Assembly: GCA_938085425.1 (NCBI GenBank)
Contig: CALKGQ010000011.1
Coordinates: forward strand, 62,001-126,000
Reading direction: 5' to 3'
DNA length: 64,000 bases
DNA from: an uncultured Flavobacteriales bacterium
Lineage (GTDB): Bacteria; Bacteroidota; Bacteroidia; Flavobacteriales_D; Sanyastnellaceae
Shown here: positions 9,308-18,637 of the stretch, in pieces
Layout: every line of letters starts with the position of its first letter
How positions within the stretch are numbered: position 1 is the stretch's first letter
Notes under the pieces: generated by a model
Told to the model about the DNA's origin: nothing
Databases searched by the model: none
The model's input: only the letters and a program-made list of their open reading frames with translations
Position numbers and translations under genes: made by a program

Positions 9308-9898
9308 TCAATCAAGTGGCGGCAAGTCGATGGGGTTCTGGATGACCAGAGGATTGTTCCATCGCCCAATTTCCCCATCTCTTAAGGCCCGCTGTGCCGC
9401 CCAAGTGTCTCGGTAATTGCCCACCGTGACAGCGTAATTGGGCGCAATGGGCAGGAGTTGGCAAGCGACTTGGGGGTGGTCCTTGCGAAAGGCAGCGCGC
9501 ACGGCACGTGCATCCTGCAAGTTCCCAAAGTAAATCTGGATCCTCCAGCCCTGAAGCGGCGATGGGTCTGCCTTGTCCAATGAATCCAAGACGTGCAGGG
9601 TGTCAGGAAGGGACCATGTCCATGCTACGCCTTGAGGCTTTTCGCTTGGCAATGGAGAACCGGAATCCAAAAAAGAAATTTCCAAAACATGCAAGGAGTC
9701 GACCTCTGCCCCCCCCACGGCCGCGGGGCTGGTGGGTTGGTCTCCAGGCGTCATGTCCGTTCCTCCTTCAGGCCTGAACAAACCCTTCCACCATTGTCCA
9801 TCCGGGGAGGCGGCAATGCTGTCGGTTTGCGCATGGCAGGACGAGAGGGCCAAAAAGCCAGCCAGAAATGCTGTGAAATGGGAAGATCGAAGAAACAT
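9308..9898 (-). CDS. SPOR-domain lipoprotein
   Basis: 196 residues. The N terminus is a lipoprotein signal (FLAGFLALSSC, Cys as lipidation site). A Pro/Ser/Asp-rich linker follows, then a C-terminal SPOR domain (GWRIQIYFGNLQDARAVRAAF, later PNYAVTVGNYRDTWAAQRAL). SPOR domains bind denuded septal peptidoglycan, so a cell-envelope or division role is likely. The ATG at 9898 is chosen because it begins the signal peptide and lies 8 nt after a TATCTTTG box. The gene is convergent with infB and divergent from actA. Confidence 0.75.
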   Translation of the reverse strand: MFLRSSHFTAFLAGFLALSSCHAQTDSIAASPDGQWWKGLFRPEGGTDMTPGDQPTSPAAVGGAEVDSLHVLEISFLDSGSPLPSEKPQGVAWTWSLPDTLHVLDSLDKADPSPLQGWRIQIYFGNLQDARAVRAAFRKDHPQVACQLLPIAPNYAVTVGNYRDTWAAQRALRDGEIGRWNNPLVIQNPIDLPPLD

Positions 9899-9906
9899 GT
9901 TGGGGC

Positions 9907-9914
9907 CAAAGATA
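9907..9914 (-). promoter_or_regulatory. -7 box of the SPOR lipoprotein gene
   Basis: The minus strand reads TATCTTTG, an exact TAnnTTTG match, 8 nt before the ATG at 9898. This implies a 5' leader of only a few bases. Confidence 0.5.
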
Positions 9915-10055
9915 TTGGCACACCGGCTGGGTTTTTCAGGTGAAGTGCGAACAACTGTCAACGTCTTTTTCACCACTTGGGGAAGGGCTGGGAGACACGC
10001 CCACACCCCTGGAACGATTCTAAATGCCCATTGTTCATGACATTCCTGTGACTTG

Positions 10056-10088
10056 TTGCGGCGCACCCTGTGTTTGTCCTTATTTTTG
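10056..10088 (+). promoter_or_regulatory. Promoter of the actA-coxA respiratory operon
   Basis: TATTTTTG at 10081-10088 is an exact -7 match. A TTG at 10056-10058 lies 22 nt upstream as a possible -33 element. The ATG of actA follows 29 nt after the box. Eight downstream genes in one direction with gaps of at most about 34 nt suggest a single long transcript. Confidence 0.55.
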
Positions 10089-10117
10089 CGGACAAATTGA
10101 GAGGGTACTCAATCGAC

Positions 10118-11542
10118 ATGCGAAACAAGAATTTCCAGCGCCTAGGGCGTCTTTTAGGCACCACGCGCATCCTGACCATCGCCTCGTTGATGGTTGTGCA
10201 GAGTTTGTCTGCTCAATCCATTTGGGAAGACGGCGACGTAGACAACGGCCAAGCGCTGTTCAATGCGAATTGCGCCTCATGCCACCTTGTCACGGCTGAC
10301 GTGCTGGCAGCACCAGGCTTGGCAGGCATTGCCGACCGCTGGGGGTCCAGCGATGAGCTGCTCGTACAATGGATTCAAAACCCCCAAGGCGCGGCCGCCA
10401 CAGGGGATGGGTACATTCGGTCTTTGGTCGAGCGTTACGTCGGTACCTACGGATGGATGAGTGCCCAAGCAGTGTCGGCGGACGACGTTCGCGACATCAT
10501 GGCCTACGTCCAGAACCCGCCTGACGTGGATGTTGCGTCCACTTCGGACAACGGATGCATCAACATCGACGAACTCCCTGAAGAGAAAACCGAGGACAGC
10601 TCGACGTTGTGGTTTGTCATCCTCTTGGTGATGTTCCTGTTGATCGCCATGAGTGCCTCCGGAGTCAACCGCGGGTTGACCAATGCCATTCGAGAGCGCG
10701 AAGGGGAAAGCCAACTGGAGGACCTCGGTTACCTCGCCCGTCTGCGTGGCTGGGCTTGGAACAACATGGTCTTTGTCTCGGTTTTGGGACTCTTTCTTGT
10801 GGCGTTTGGCGTGGTGAAAGGGTACCAGGGCCTCATGGGCGTTGGTGTGTACGAAGGATATCTTCCTGAGCAGCCCGTCAAGTTCATCCACTCCGTTCAC
10901 GTCTGTGAGAACGAGGTTGATTGCAAGTACTGCCACCACAGTGCATACGAATCGAAGCATGCGGGCATCCCCAGCACCAACGTTTGCATGAATTGCCACA
11001 AGGCAGTGAAGAAGGGATCGCGCTACGGCGAAGTGGAAATTGGCAAGATTTACGCGGCGATTGGTTTTGACCCAGAAACGGGAACGTACTTCGACGGTGA
11101 AGGGAACAACGGACACTATGGACCGCAGGACAGCTTCAATGGTGAACCGATCAAGTGGAACAAGGTGCACAACCTTCCGGACCACGTCTACTTCAGCCAC
11201 CAGCAGCACGTTGTGGTGGGCGGCTTGCAATGCCAAAACTGCCATGGCGACGTCGAAACTTGGAGTGCGGGACGGATTGCCTCCGTGGACCACATCAACA
11301 CCCTCGTGGACAAATACCCCGGGCTGATTGAATTGAGCAAACCAACCTTGACCATGGGCTGGTGCATTGAGTGCCACAACAAGGCGTCGATTGATTTGGC
11401 GAGCAGTGCGTATTACGAAGAAATGCACGACCGCATGAAGGACGATGTCCGCGGCAACGAAGAATTGCGCCGGATTCTTGAGGATGAGAAAATCACGGTG
11501 AAAGAAATGGGGGGTTGGGAATGTTCCAAGTGCCATTACTAA
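10118..11542 (+). CDS. actA: Alternative complex III subunit ActA (multiheme cytochrome c)
   Basis: 474 residues. ACIII oxidises quinol and reduces cytochrome c or the oxidase directly, replacing bc1. Six CxxCH haem c motifs are visible: CASCH (about residue 51), CKYCH, CMNCH, CQNCH, CIECH and a C-terminal CSKCH. The first lies in a separate monohaem domain ahead of two membrane segments (STLWFVILLVMFLLIAMSA; MVFVSVLGLFLVAFGVVKG), and the other five form the ActA core. The ATG at 10118 begins a signal-like stretch (ILTIASLMVVQSLSAQ), and an earlier start would overlap the promoter. First gene of the act-cox operon. Confidence 0.92.
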   Translation: MRNKNFQRLGRLLGTTRILTIASLMVVQSLSAQSIWEDGDVDNGQALFNANCASCHLVTADVLAAPGLAGIADRWGSSDELLVQWIQNPQGAAATGDGYIRSLVERYVGTYGWMSAQAVSADDVRDIMAYVQNPPDVDVASTSDNGCINIDELPEEKTEDSSTLWFVILLVMFLLIAMSASGVNRGLTNAIREREGESQLEDLGYLARLRGWAWNNMVFVSVLGLFLVAFGVVKGYQGLMGVGVYEGYLPEQPVKFIHSVHVCENEVDCKYCHHSAYESKHAGIPSTNVCMNCHKAVKKGSRYGEVEIGKIYAAIGFDPETGTYFDGEGNNGHYGPQDSFNGEPIKWNKVHNLPDHVYFSHQQHVVVGGLQCQNCHGDVETWSAGRIASVDHINTLVDKYPGLIELSKPTLTMGWCIECHNKASIDLASSAYYEEMHDRMKDDVRGNEELRRILEDEKITVKEMGGWECSKCHY

Positions 11543-11576
11543 CCCTGACGAGCAACCACGACTGATTCGATTGAAT

Positions 11577-14500
11577 ATGGCGAACAACAAACGCTACTGG
11601 ACGGGACTCGATGATTTGCACCAAACGGAGGCTTTCCAAAACCTTCAAGGGCAAGAGTTCCCCCAACATCAAGCCATGGATGAGGCCCTCGGCGACGAGA
11701 GCTTGACCTCGGCAACCACAGGTCGCAGGGACTTTCTCAAGTTCATGGGATTCTCCTTGGCTGCAGCAACATTGGCTGCTTGCGAGACGCCTGTGGTCAA
11801 GAGCATTCCCTACACCAACAAACCTGAAGAGGTGACTCCGGGTGTGGCGAACTACTATGCCTCTACGTATTACAATGGCCAAGACTATGTGAACGTCATG
11901 GTCAAGACCCGGGAGGGCCGCCCCATTTTCATCAAAAGCAACACCTCCACAGGCGTGGGCCATGCGAATGTTCGCGTGAATGCCTCCGTCATGGGCCTTT
12001 ACGACAGTGCGCGCCTTCAGGGTCCGCATTTGGAGGGGTCGGGTTCGAGCTGGGACAAGGTCGACGCCAAGTTGGCACAGGCCATGGCCCAAGACGGCCG
12101 CAAAGTGGTCCTCACCAACACGGTGTTGAGCCCTTCATTGCAGCGTTCCATTGACACTTTTTGCCAGGTGCACGGTGCGGAGCATTTGCAGTTGGATGCC
12201 GTCAGCCACTCCGCCATTCGCGAGGCTGCCGAAGAGCACGTGGGCAGCAAAGGCTTCCCTGCGTTTGACTTCGCCTCCGCCAGCACCGTGGTGACCGTGG
12301 GGGCTGACTTCCTCGGCACTTGGGCCGATGCAGCCTACTACGCGTCAGAGTGGATCAAAGGACGCCAGCCTGAAAGCCGCGACATGTCCAAGTTGCACGC
12401 CTTTGAAACCGTCATGAGCATGACCGGTTCCAACGCAGACACCCGCACCATGGTGCGGCCTTCCGACCACGGAAAGGTGCTTGTGGCTTTGCATGGTGCC
12501 ATTGCGGGTACTGGCGAAACGGGTGGACTCGAGGGGCCGTTGTTGGTTGCTGTTCAAAACGCAGCAAAGGATTTGAAAGCTGCTGGACCCCGTGGATTGG
12601 TGGTCGCAGGAGTGAACGACTTGGATGCACAGCGCGTGGCCGCAGCCATCAACACAGCCCTAGGTGCCGATGGCACCACCGTCAAATACAACGGAGAAGG
12701 CTTGCTTGCTGGCGACGACAAAGCATTTGCTCAGCTTGTGGCAGACATGAACAAGGGTGATGTGGCGGCATTGATTTTGCACGGCACCAACCCAGCGTAC
12801 CACGCCGCCCAAAAGGATGCTTTCCGCACCGGCTTGGCGAAGGTGCCATTCAGCTTGAGCACGGCAGGTCTGGCGGACGAGTCCGCAGCGCGCTGCACGG
12901 CCATGGCTCCCGACCACCATTGGTTGGAAAGCTGGATGGACTTGCGCATCGGTGGCACCCGAATTGATTTGGGCCAACCGACCATTCAACCTCTTTTTGA
13001 CACCCGCGCGGCGGGCGAAAGCTTCATGGCATGGGCAGGTCAGGCTGTTTCTGGCTACGACCTCGTGCGTTTGACCCACAACCCCCGCTACACCAGTGCA
13101 GGGATGTACAACGATTCGGAATGGAACAGTGCGTTGCACGACGGCTTCTACATGACAGGAGGCGACATGCCGGACTCTGCAGTGGCCCTCGGCTTGGACA
13201 TTGCCCCTTCGATTGCTCGACTCAAGTCCATCAAAGGAGGTGGCATGGAGTTGGCGCTGTACCAAAAGCAAACCATGGGTTCTGGCGACCAAGCTGGCAA
13301 CCCCATGTTGCAAGAAACGCCCGACCCCATTTCCAAAGTGACGTGGGACAACTACGTGACCATGGCCCGCACGGACATGGAGTCGATGGGTTTGAACACT
13401 TACATCGCGCAACGCGACAAGGCGTCCGTTGTCAAGGTGACTGTGGACGGTGAGCCCATTGAATTGCCAGCCTTCATGCAGCCAGGCCAAACGCCGGGGA
13501 CGATTGGCATCGCTCTGGGGTATGGCCGAGGTGACGGTGGAGAGAACATTGGCAAGGCCGCCTATGCCACAGACGAAGATGGCGGGCACCTGCAAACAGG
13601 AGAGGGCAAACCCATGCCCATTGGCGCCAACGTATTTGGCTGGGCCACCATGCAAGACGGCACCCCGCGCTACGACGTCCACGACGTGACGGTTGAGGTG
13701 ACGGACAAGGAATACCCGCTTGCGGCCACCCAAATCCAAAACACTGTGATGGACCGCGGGTCGGTGGTGAAGGAGACCGACTACACGAGCTACCTCTCCG
13801 AGGCCGACAAGGCCAAAGGCCGTGCTTCGTGGAACAAAAACCATACGCTGGCCGTCCACGAGGATGTGAATGGTGACGGCATCATTGATGCTCAGGACAG
13901 CAAAAAGACCTCGGCCTTCGACTTGTGGAAGAGTCACCCTGTGGAAGGCATTGGCCACCGCTGGGGAATGACCATCGACTTGACGACATGCACTGGCTGC
14001 AGTGCCTGCGTGACGGCTTGTCACATTGAAAACAACGTGCCCGTGGTGGGCAAGGATGAGGTCCGACGCCACAGGGACATGCACTGGATGCGGATCGACA
14101 GGTACTACGCTTCAGACTGGTCCCAAGAACGCGGAGCAGAAGAGGGAGTGGGGGTGATCGCCTCCTACACGAAGATGGAAGACCCATCCGCCAATCCCCA
14201 GACGGTCCACATGCCCATGATGTGCCAGCATTGCAACCACGCTCCTTGCGAGACGGTTTGTCCAGTGGCGGCCACCACCCACAGCAATGAGGGTCTGAAC
14301 CAAATGACCTACAACCGATGCATCGGCACGCGTTACTGCGCGAACAACTGCCCCTACAAAGTGCGTCGATTCAACTGGTTCAACTACCAGGGCTATGCCA
14401 AGTTCCAGAACATCAACCCAAGTCAAGATTCACTCACCCGTTTGGTGTTGAATCCCGATGTCACGGTTCGTGCACGTGGAGTGATTGAAAAGTGCAGCAT

Positions 14501-14759
14501 GTGCGTTCAGCGCATTCAAGAGGGCAAGCTCAATGCCAAGAAAGCTGGTGCGCCAATCGTGGACGGCACTGTCGCTACCGCATGTGCAGAGGCCTGTCCC
14601 ACCCATGCCATTACGTTTGGTGACCTCAACGACGACCAGTCCAAGGTGCGCACCAACGCCAACAACAACCGTTCGTACCACGCCTTGGAAGAGGTGGGTG
14701 TCCAGCCCAACATCTTCTACATGACAAAGGTGCGCAACACTGAGTCCAACGAATCCTGA
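11577..14759 (+). CDS. actB: Alternative complex III subunit ActB (Mo-oxidoreductase-like plus iron-sulfur domain)
   Basis: 1060 residues. The N terminus has a twin-arginine signal (GRRDFLKFMGFSLAAATLAAC), whose final Cys may also be lipidated. Residues about 60-780 resemble a molybdopterin oxidoreductase that in this family lacks the cofactor. From about residue 800 there are ferredoxin-type clusters: CTGCSACVTACHIENN, CQHCNHAPCETVCPV, CIGTRYCANNCPYK and CSMCVQRI followed by ACPTHAI, fitting the three 4Fe-4S and one 3Fe-4S centres known for ActB. It accepts electrons from quinol and passes them to the ActA haems. The ATG at 11577 is used; 34 nt separate it from actA. Confidence 0.92.
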   Translation: MANNKRYWTGLDDLHQTEAFQNLQGQEFPQHQAMDEALGDESLTSATTGRRDFLKFMGFSLAAATLAACETPVVKSIPYTNKPEEVTPGVANYYASTYYNGQDYVNVMVKTREGRPIFIKSNTSTGVGHANVRVNASVMGLYDSARLQGPHLEGSGSSWDKVDAKLAQAMAQDGRKVVLTNTVLSPSLQRSIDTFCQVHGAEHLQLDAVSHSAIREAAEEHVGSKGFPAFDFASASTVVTVGADFLGTWADAAYYASEWIKGRQPESRDMSKLHAFETVMSMTGSNADTRTMVRPSDHGKVLVALHGAIAGTGETGGLEGPLLVAVQNAAKDLKAAGPRGLVVAGVNDLDAQRVAAAINTALGADGTTVKYNGEGLLAGDDKAFAQLVADMNKGDVAALILHGTNPAYHAAQKDAFRTGLAKVPFSLSTAGLADESAARCTAMAPDHHWLESWMDLRIGGTRIDLGQPTIQPLFDTRAAGESFMAWAGQAVSGYDLVRLTHNPRYTSAGMYNDSEWNSALHDGFYMTGGDMPDSAVALGLDIAPSIARLKSIKGGGMELALYQKQTMGSGDQAGNPMLQETPDPISKVTWDNYVTMARTDMESMGLNTYIAQRDKASVVKVTVDGEPIELPAFMQPGQTPGTIGIALGYGRGDGGENIGKAAYATDEDGGHLQTGEGKPMPIGANVFGWATMQDGTPRYDVHDVTVEVTDKEYPLAATQIQNTVMDRGSVVKETDYTSYLSEADKAKGRASWNKNHTLAVHEDVNGDGIIDAQDSKKTSAFDLWKSHPVEGIGHRWGMTIDLTTCTGCSACVTACHIENNVPVVGKDEVRRHRDMHWMRIDRYYASDWSQERGAEEGVGVIASYTKMEDPSANPQTVHMPMMCQHCNHAPCETVCPVAATTHSNEGLNQMTYNRCIGTRYCANNCPYKVRRFNWFNYQGYAKFQNINPSQDSLTRLVLNPDVTVRARGVIEKCSMCVQRIQEGKLNAKKAGAPIVDGTVATACAEACPTHAITFGDLNDDQSKVRTNANNNRSYHALEEVGVQPNIFYMTKVRNTESNES

Positions 14760-14769
14760 TCCCCTCGAG

Positions 14770-16146
14770 ATGCAGAGAGAAGCAGCCATTCGCGAACCCC
14801 TGATCCTAGGGCACAAAACCTACAAGGACATCACAGACGATGTGGTGGGCCCCATCATGGGACCTGCACCTTTGGGTTGGAAAATCATGATCACCATCTC
14901 CAGCCTGATCGCCGTGTACGGTGTCGGATGCATTCTGTACCTCCTCGGCACAGGAATTGGGGTTTGGGGGTTGAACAAGACAGTCGACTGGGCCTGGGAC
15001 ATCACCAACTTCGTGTGGTGGGTTGGGATCGGTCACGCAGGGACGCTGATTTCAGCGGTTCTCTTGCTGTTCCGCCAAAAATGGAGGATGGCCATCAACC
15101 GCTCGGCGGAGGCGATGACCATTTTCGCGGTCATCATGGCCGCGGTGTTCCCCGGCATTCACATGGGCCGCATTTGGGTGAGCTACTGGGTGCTGCCATT
15201 GCCCAACCAGTTTGGGTCCCTTTGGGTCAACTTCAACAGCCCGCTTCTGTGGGATGTCTTTGCGATTTCCACGTATTTCTCAGTGTCGTTGGTGTTCTGG
15301 TACATAGGGTTGATTCCTGATTTTGCCACCATCCGTGACCGCGTCACGGGACCTTGGCAAAAGCGGGTGTACAGCTTCCTCAGTTTTGGCTGGTCAGGAC
15401 GTGCGAAGCACTGGACCCGTTTTGAAGAGGTGAGCTTGGTTTTGGCGGGCATTGCGACACCTCTTGTGTTCTCGGTGCACTCCATCGTCTCGATGGACTT
15501 CGCCACATCGGTCATCCCTGGATGGCACACGACGATTTTCCCACCTTACTTCGTCTCGGGGGCAGTGTTCTCAGGATTTGCCATGGTGCAAACGCTCCTG
15601 CTGATCATGCGGAAGGGCATGAAGCTGGAGAACTACATCCACGTCAAGCACGTGGAATACATGAACATTGTGATCATCGTGACGGGTTCCATTGTGGGCG
15701 TGGCCTACCTCACCGAGCTCTTCATCTCGTGGTACAGCGGTGTGGAGTATGAGAGCTATGCCTTCATCAACCGTGCCAGTGGCCCATACAGCTGGGCCTA
15801 CTGGATCATGATGTCCTGCAATGTGATCAGCCCACAATTGTATTGGTTCAAGAAAATCCGGCGAAGCCTTGTGGCCACTTTTGTCTTGAGCATCGTGGTG
15901 AACATTGGCATGTGGTTCGAGCGGTACGTCATCATCGTTACCTCGCTTCACAGGGACTATCTGCCCTCCAGCTGGGGCGAATTCCATGCGACGTCGATTG
16001 ACATTGGCATTTTCATTGGCACCATTGGGATCTTCTTGACACTGTTTCTTGGTTTTGCAAGGTTCTTCCCGGTGCTGGCCTTGAACGAACTGAAGACCAT
16101 CCTCAAGTCCAGCGGAGAGTCGTACAAAAACGAGCAAGCAAAATGA
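14770..16146 (+). CDS. actC: Alternative complex III subunit ActC (NrfD-like membrane protein)
   Basis: 458 residues, about ten transmembrane helices (IMITISSLIAVYGVGCILYL, LISAVLLLF, MTIFAVIMAAVFPGIHMG and others). It is an NrfD/PsrC-family integral membrane subunit that forms a quinol-binding site and probably a proton path in ACIII. It starts 10 nt after actB, and its stop overlaps actD as ATGA. Length and position match ActC in the conserved act gene order. Confidence 0.92.
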   Translation: MQREAAIREPLILGHKTYKDITDDVVGPIMGPAPLGWKIMITISSLIAVYGVGCILYLLGTGIGVWGLNKTVDWAWDITNFVWWVGIGHAGTLISAVLLLFRQKWRMAINRSAEAMTIFAVIMAAVFPGIHMGRIWVSYWVLPLPNQFGSLWVNFNSPLLWDVFAISTYFSVSLVFWYIGLIPDFATIRDRVTGPWQKRVYSFLSFGWSGRAKHWTRFEEVSLVLAGIATPLVFSVHSIVSMDFATSVIPGWHTTIFPPYFVSGAVFSGFAMVQTLLLIMRKGMKLENYIHVKHVEYMNIVIIVTGSIVGVAYLTELFISWYSGVEYESYAFINRASGPYSWAYWIMMSCNVISPQLYWFKKIRRSLVATFVLSIVVNIGMWFERYVIIVTSLHRDYLPSSWGEFHATSIDIGIFIGTIGIFLTLFLGFARFFPVLALNELKTILKSSGESYKNEQAK

Positions 16147-16670
16147 GCAAGATTTTCCACGTCATGTATGACGACGATGCCGTTTTGATGACGGCCGCCA
16201 AAGACCTCGTGGGTCAGGGTGTGCGCGTGAAGGATGTGTTCTCTCCTTTCCCCGTGCACGGCATCGATCCCGTCATTGGCATCAAGCGCACGCGTTTGGC
16301 CATTTGTTCTTTCATGTTCGCGATGACAGGCACCTCCTTGGCGCTCCTGGGCATGTGGTATTTCATGATCTCGGACTGGCCCATGAACATTGGAGGAAAG
16401 CCCAGTTTTTCCTTGATTGAGAATGTCATGGCGTTCATTCCTGTCACCTTTGAATTCTCCGTGTTGTGCGGGGCGCACGGGATGGCCATCACCTACTTGT
16501 TGAGGAATGGGACGCTGCCGGGAATGCCTGCAACCAACCCCGACCCGCGCACCACAGACGACAAGTTCGTCATGGAGATCACCACCGACAACAACAGCAT
16601 GTCATCCGATGAATTGGAATCTGCCATACGCGGAACGGACATGATTGAACTCAGCATCAAAGACGCCTAA
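16143..16670 (+). CDS. actD: Alternative complex III subunit ActD (DUF3341)
   Basis: 175 residues. A soluble N-terminal domain (FHVMYDDDAVLMTAAKDLVG) is followed by two membrane helices (ICSFMFAMTGTSLALLGMWY and VMAFIPVTFEFSVLCGAHGM) and a cytoplasmic tail with a conserved TDDKFVMEI segment. This is the DUF3341 structure of ActD, a peripheral and membrane-anchored subunit of ACIII. It is translationally coupled to actC (ATGA) and lies 3 nt before actE. Confidence 0.9.
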   Translation: MSKIFHVMYDDDAVLMTAAKDLVGQGVRVKDVFSPFPVHGIDPVIGIKRTRLAICSFMFAMTGTSLALLGMWYFMISDWPMNIGGKPSFSLIENVMAFIPVTFEFSVLCGAHGMAITYLLRNGTLPGMPATNPDPRTTDDKFVMEITTDNNSMSSDELESAIRGTDMIELSIKDA

Positions 16671-16673
16671 GCC

Positions 16674-17357
16674 ATGTCAAAGCGCTGGAACCCCATCGTC
16701 CCGATTGCTGCCTTTGTGGTGGCAATGTCCGGGTGTGTCACGGACGAAAACAGTCCGGGACTCGAGTACATGCCCGACATGTACCGCTCTCCTGCCGTAG
16801 AGGCCTATGTGGACTACGGCATGGACCCCTACTATGTCACAGAGGAGGTCGCCGTGGGCCAGCGCAACACGCAGAGTGCGCGGAAGCCTGTGGCAGGCAC
16901 CATTCCCTTTGTTGGGGCGAACAAAGCGTTTGGCCTTCCATACGCCTACCCCAACACCCCTGAAGGATACGAAGCCGCTGGAATGGAGCTTGCAAGCCCA
17001 CTCAGCACCACCAAGGCACACATTGAGGCAGGCATGGAGATTTACGTGCAGATGTGCACCCAGTGTCACGGAGAAGAAGGGAAGGGCGACGGGGCATTGT
17101 CCCGCAATGGCCACATCGCAGGCATCCCCTCCTATTCGGACAAACTCAAGGACTTGCCCATGGGCAAGATGTACCACACGTTGACCTATGGAAAGGGATT
17201 GATGGGCTCGCATGCCTCTCAGCTCTCCCAAAAGGACAGATGGCTGGTCATTGAGTACATCAAGGTCTTGCAACAAGGCGGTGAAATGCCTGAGTTTGAC
17301 GAATCGGGCAACGTGGTTGAATCGGCGGCAGATGGCGCCATGGCAATGAACAACTGA
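16674..17357 (+). CDS. actE: Alternative complex III subunit ActE (monohaem cytochrome c lipoprotein)
   Basis: 227 residues. A lipoprotein signal (IAAFVVAMSGC) leads to a periplasmic domain with one CTQCHGEEGKGDG haem c site near residue 128 and a distal Met (MGKMYHTLTYGKGLMG) typical of cytochrome c class I. In ACIII, ActE carries the haem thought to pass electrons onward to the oxidase. It lies between actD and actF with 3- and 2-nt gaps. Confidence 0.92.
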   Translation: MSKRWNPIVPIAAFVVAMSGCVTDENSPGLEYMPDMYRSPAVEAYVDYGMDPYYVTEEVAVGQRNTQSARKPVAGTIPFVGANKAFGLPYAYPNTPEGYEAAGMELASPLSTTKAHIEAGMEIYVQMCTQCHGEEGKGDGALSRNGHIAGIPSYSDKLKDLPMGKMYHTLTYGKGLMGSHASQLSQKDRWLVIEYIKVLQQGGEMPEFDESGNVVESAADGAMAMNN

Positions 17358-17359
17358 TC

Positions 17360-18616
17360 ATGGAATTCAAATTTGAAGGACGGCTCAAGCTCGTGACCCA
17401 GGTCTTGATGGCTGTGGGTGTCGTCGCGCTCGTGGGTGGATTTCTCACCGACACCAGTGACCACCACAACCGGTGGTGGGCCAACTTGCTCATCAACGGG
17501 TTCTTTTACTTCAGCATGGCCTTGGCCGCGCTTTTCTTTTATGCCCTTCAATACGCCACAGAGAGTGGATGGTCAGCCGTATTGAAACGATGGTTTGAGG
17601 CCTTGTGGGGCTTTTTGCCTTGGGGTGCAGCTGTGATTGTGGTGGTGTTGCTGGCAGGAAAATTTCATGCCCATCACCTCTACCACTGGATGGACCACAC
17701 CCTCTACCACGAATACATGGTGGAACACGGGGACCACGTGCATTACGTCGATGAGATGGAGGAAGGGGCTGTGCTCAACCCCAACTTTGACCACGTCATC
17801 GCAGGCAAGAAGGCCTATTTCTCGGACGCATTCTTTTGGATTCGCACGCTGGTGTACATCGCGACGTTCTTGTTGTTCGCGCGCATGTTCAGAAAGTGGT
17901 CGTTGCTCGAAGACGAGGCCCCCAGCTTGGACTTGCACTACAAGCAATACAAAAGGGGGGCTGTGTTCTTGGTGGTGTTTGCCGTCTTCTCGTCGACGCT
18001 TTCATGGGATTGGATCATGTCCATTGACACCCACTGGTTCAGCACACTGTTTGGCTGGTATGTCTTCAGCGGCATGTGGGTGAGCTTCATGATTTTCACC
18101 AATGTGAGCATGCTTTGGTTGCGCAGCCAAGGCTACTTCAAAGAGGTCAACGAGAGCCACATGCACGATTTGGGCAAGTGGATGTTTGCCATTTCCATGT
18201 TGTGGAGCTACCTCTGGTTGAGTCAATTCCTCCTGATTTGGTACTCCAACATCCCGGAGGAAGTCACGTATTACATGAGCCGTGTGCTCGGGGATTACAA
18301 GGTGCCTTTCTTGGCCATGTTCTTTGTGAATTTTGCCGTGCCTTTCTATGTGTTGCTTGCCCGTGATGCCAAACGCAACCCGCGCTTTGTCATTCCCGTG
18401 GCCATCCTCATCTTCATCGCCCACTTCGTGGACGTGTACTTGCTGATCGTTCCCGGAACAATGTTTGACCATAATCAATTTGGTTTCTTTGAGGTTGGAA
18501 TGTTTCTGGGCTTCCTGGGGCTCTTCATGAACCGGACGTTTGCCACCTTGGCAAAGGCGCCGCTCATCAGCAAGAATCACCCCATGCTTCAGGAGAGCAT
18601 GGAACTCCATTACTGA
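17360..18616 (+). CDS. actF: Alternative complex III subunit ActF (NrfD-like membrane protein)
   Basis: 418 residues, about ten membrane helices, related to ActC (QVLMAVGVVALVGGFLTD, IVVVVLLAGKF, then DWIMSIDTHWFSTLFGWYVF). It carries a His-rich stretch (FHAHHLYHWMDHTLYHEYM) between helices. ActF is the second NrfD-like subunit of ACIII. It starts 2 nt after actE and is followed after 21 nt by coxB, which supports the ACIII-aa3 supercomplex arrangement known from Flavobacterium johnsoniae. Confidence 0.9.
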   Translation: MEFKFEGRLKLVTQVLMAVGVVALVGGFLTDTSDHHNRWWANLLINGFFYFSMALAALFFYALQYATESGWSAVLKRWFEALWGFLPWGAAVIVVVLLAGKFHAHHLYHWMDHTLYHEYMVEHGDHVHYVDEMEEGAVLNPNFDHVIAGKKAYFSDAFFWIRTLVYIATFLLFARMFRKWSLLEDEAPSLDLHYKQYKRGAVFLVVFAVFSSTLSWDWIMSIDTHWFSTLFGWYVFSGMWVSFMIFTNVSMLWLRSQGYFKEVNESHMHDLGKWMFAISMLWSYLWLSQFLLIWYSNIPEEVTYYMSRVLGDYKVPFLAMFFVNFAVPFYVLLARDAKRNPRFVIPVAILIFIAHFVDVYLLIVPGTMFDHNQFGFFEVGMFLGFLGLFMNRTFATLAKAPLISKNHPMLQESMELHY

Positions 18617-18637
18617 TTTAGACAATAGACCATCCAC

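Noticed and set aside
14000-14640. A separate ferredoxin gene after ActB
   Set aside because: The iron-sulfur motifs are in the same uninterrupted frame as the Mo-oxidoreductase-like part, as expected for fused ActB.
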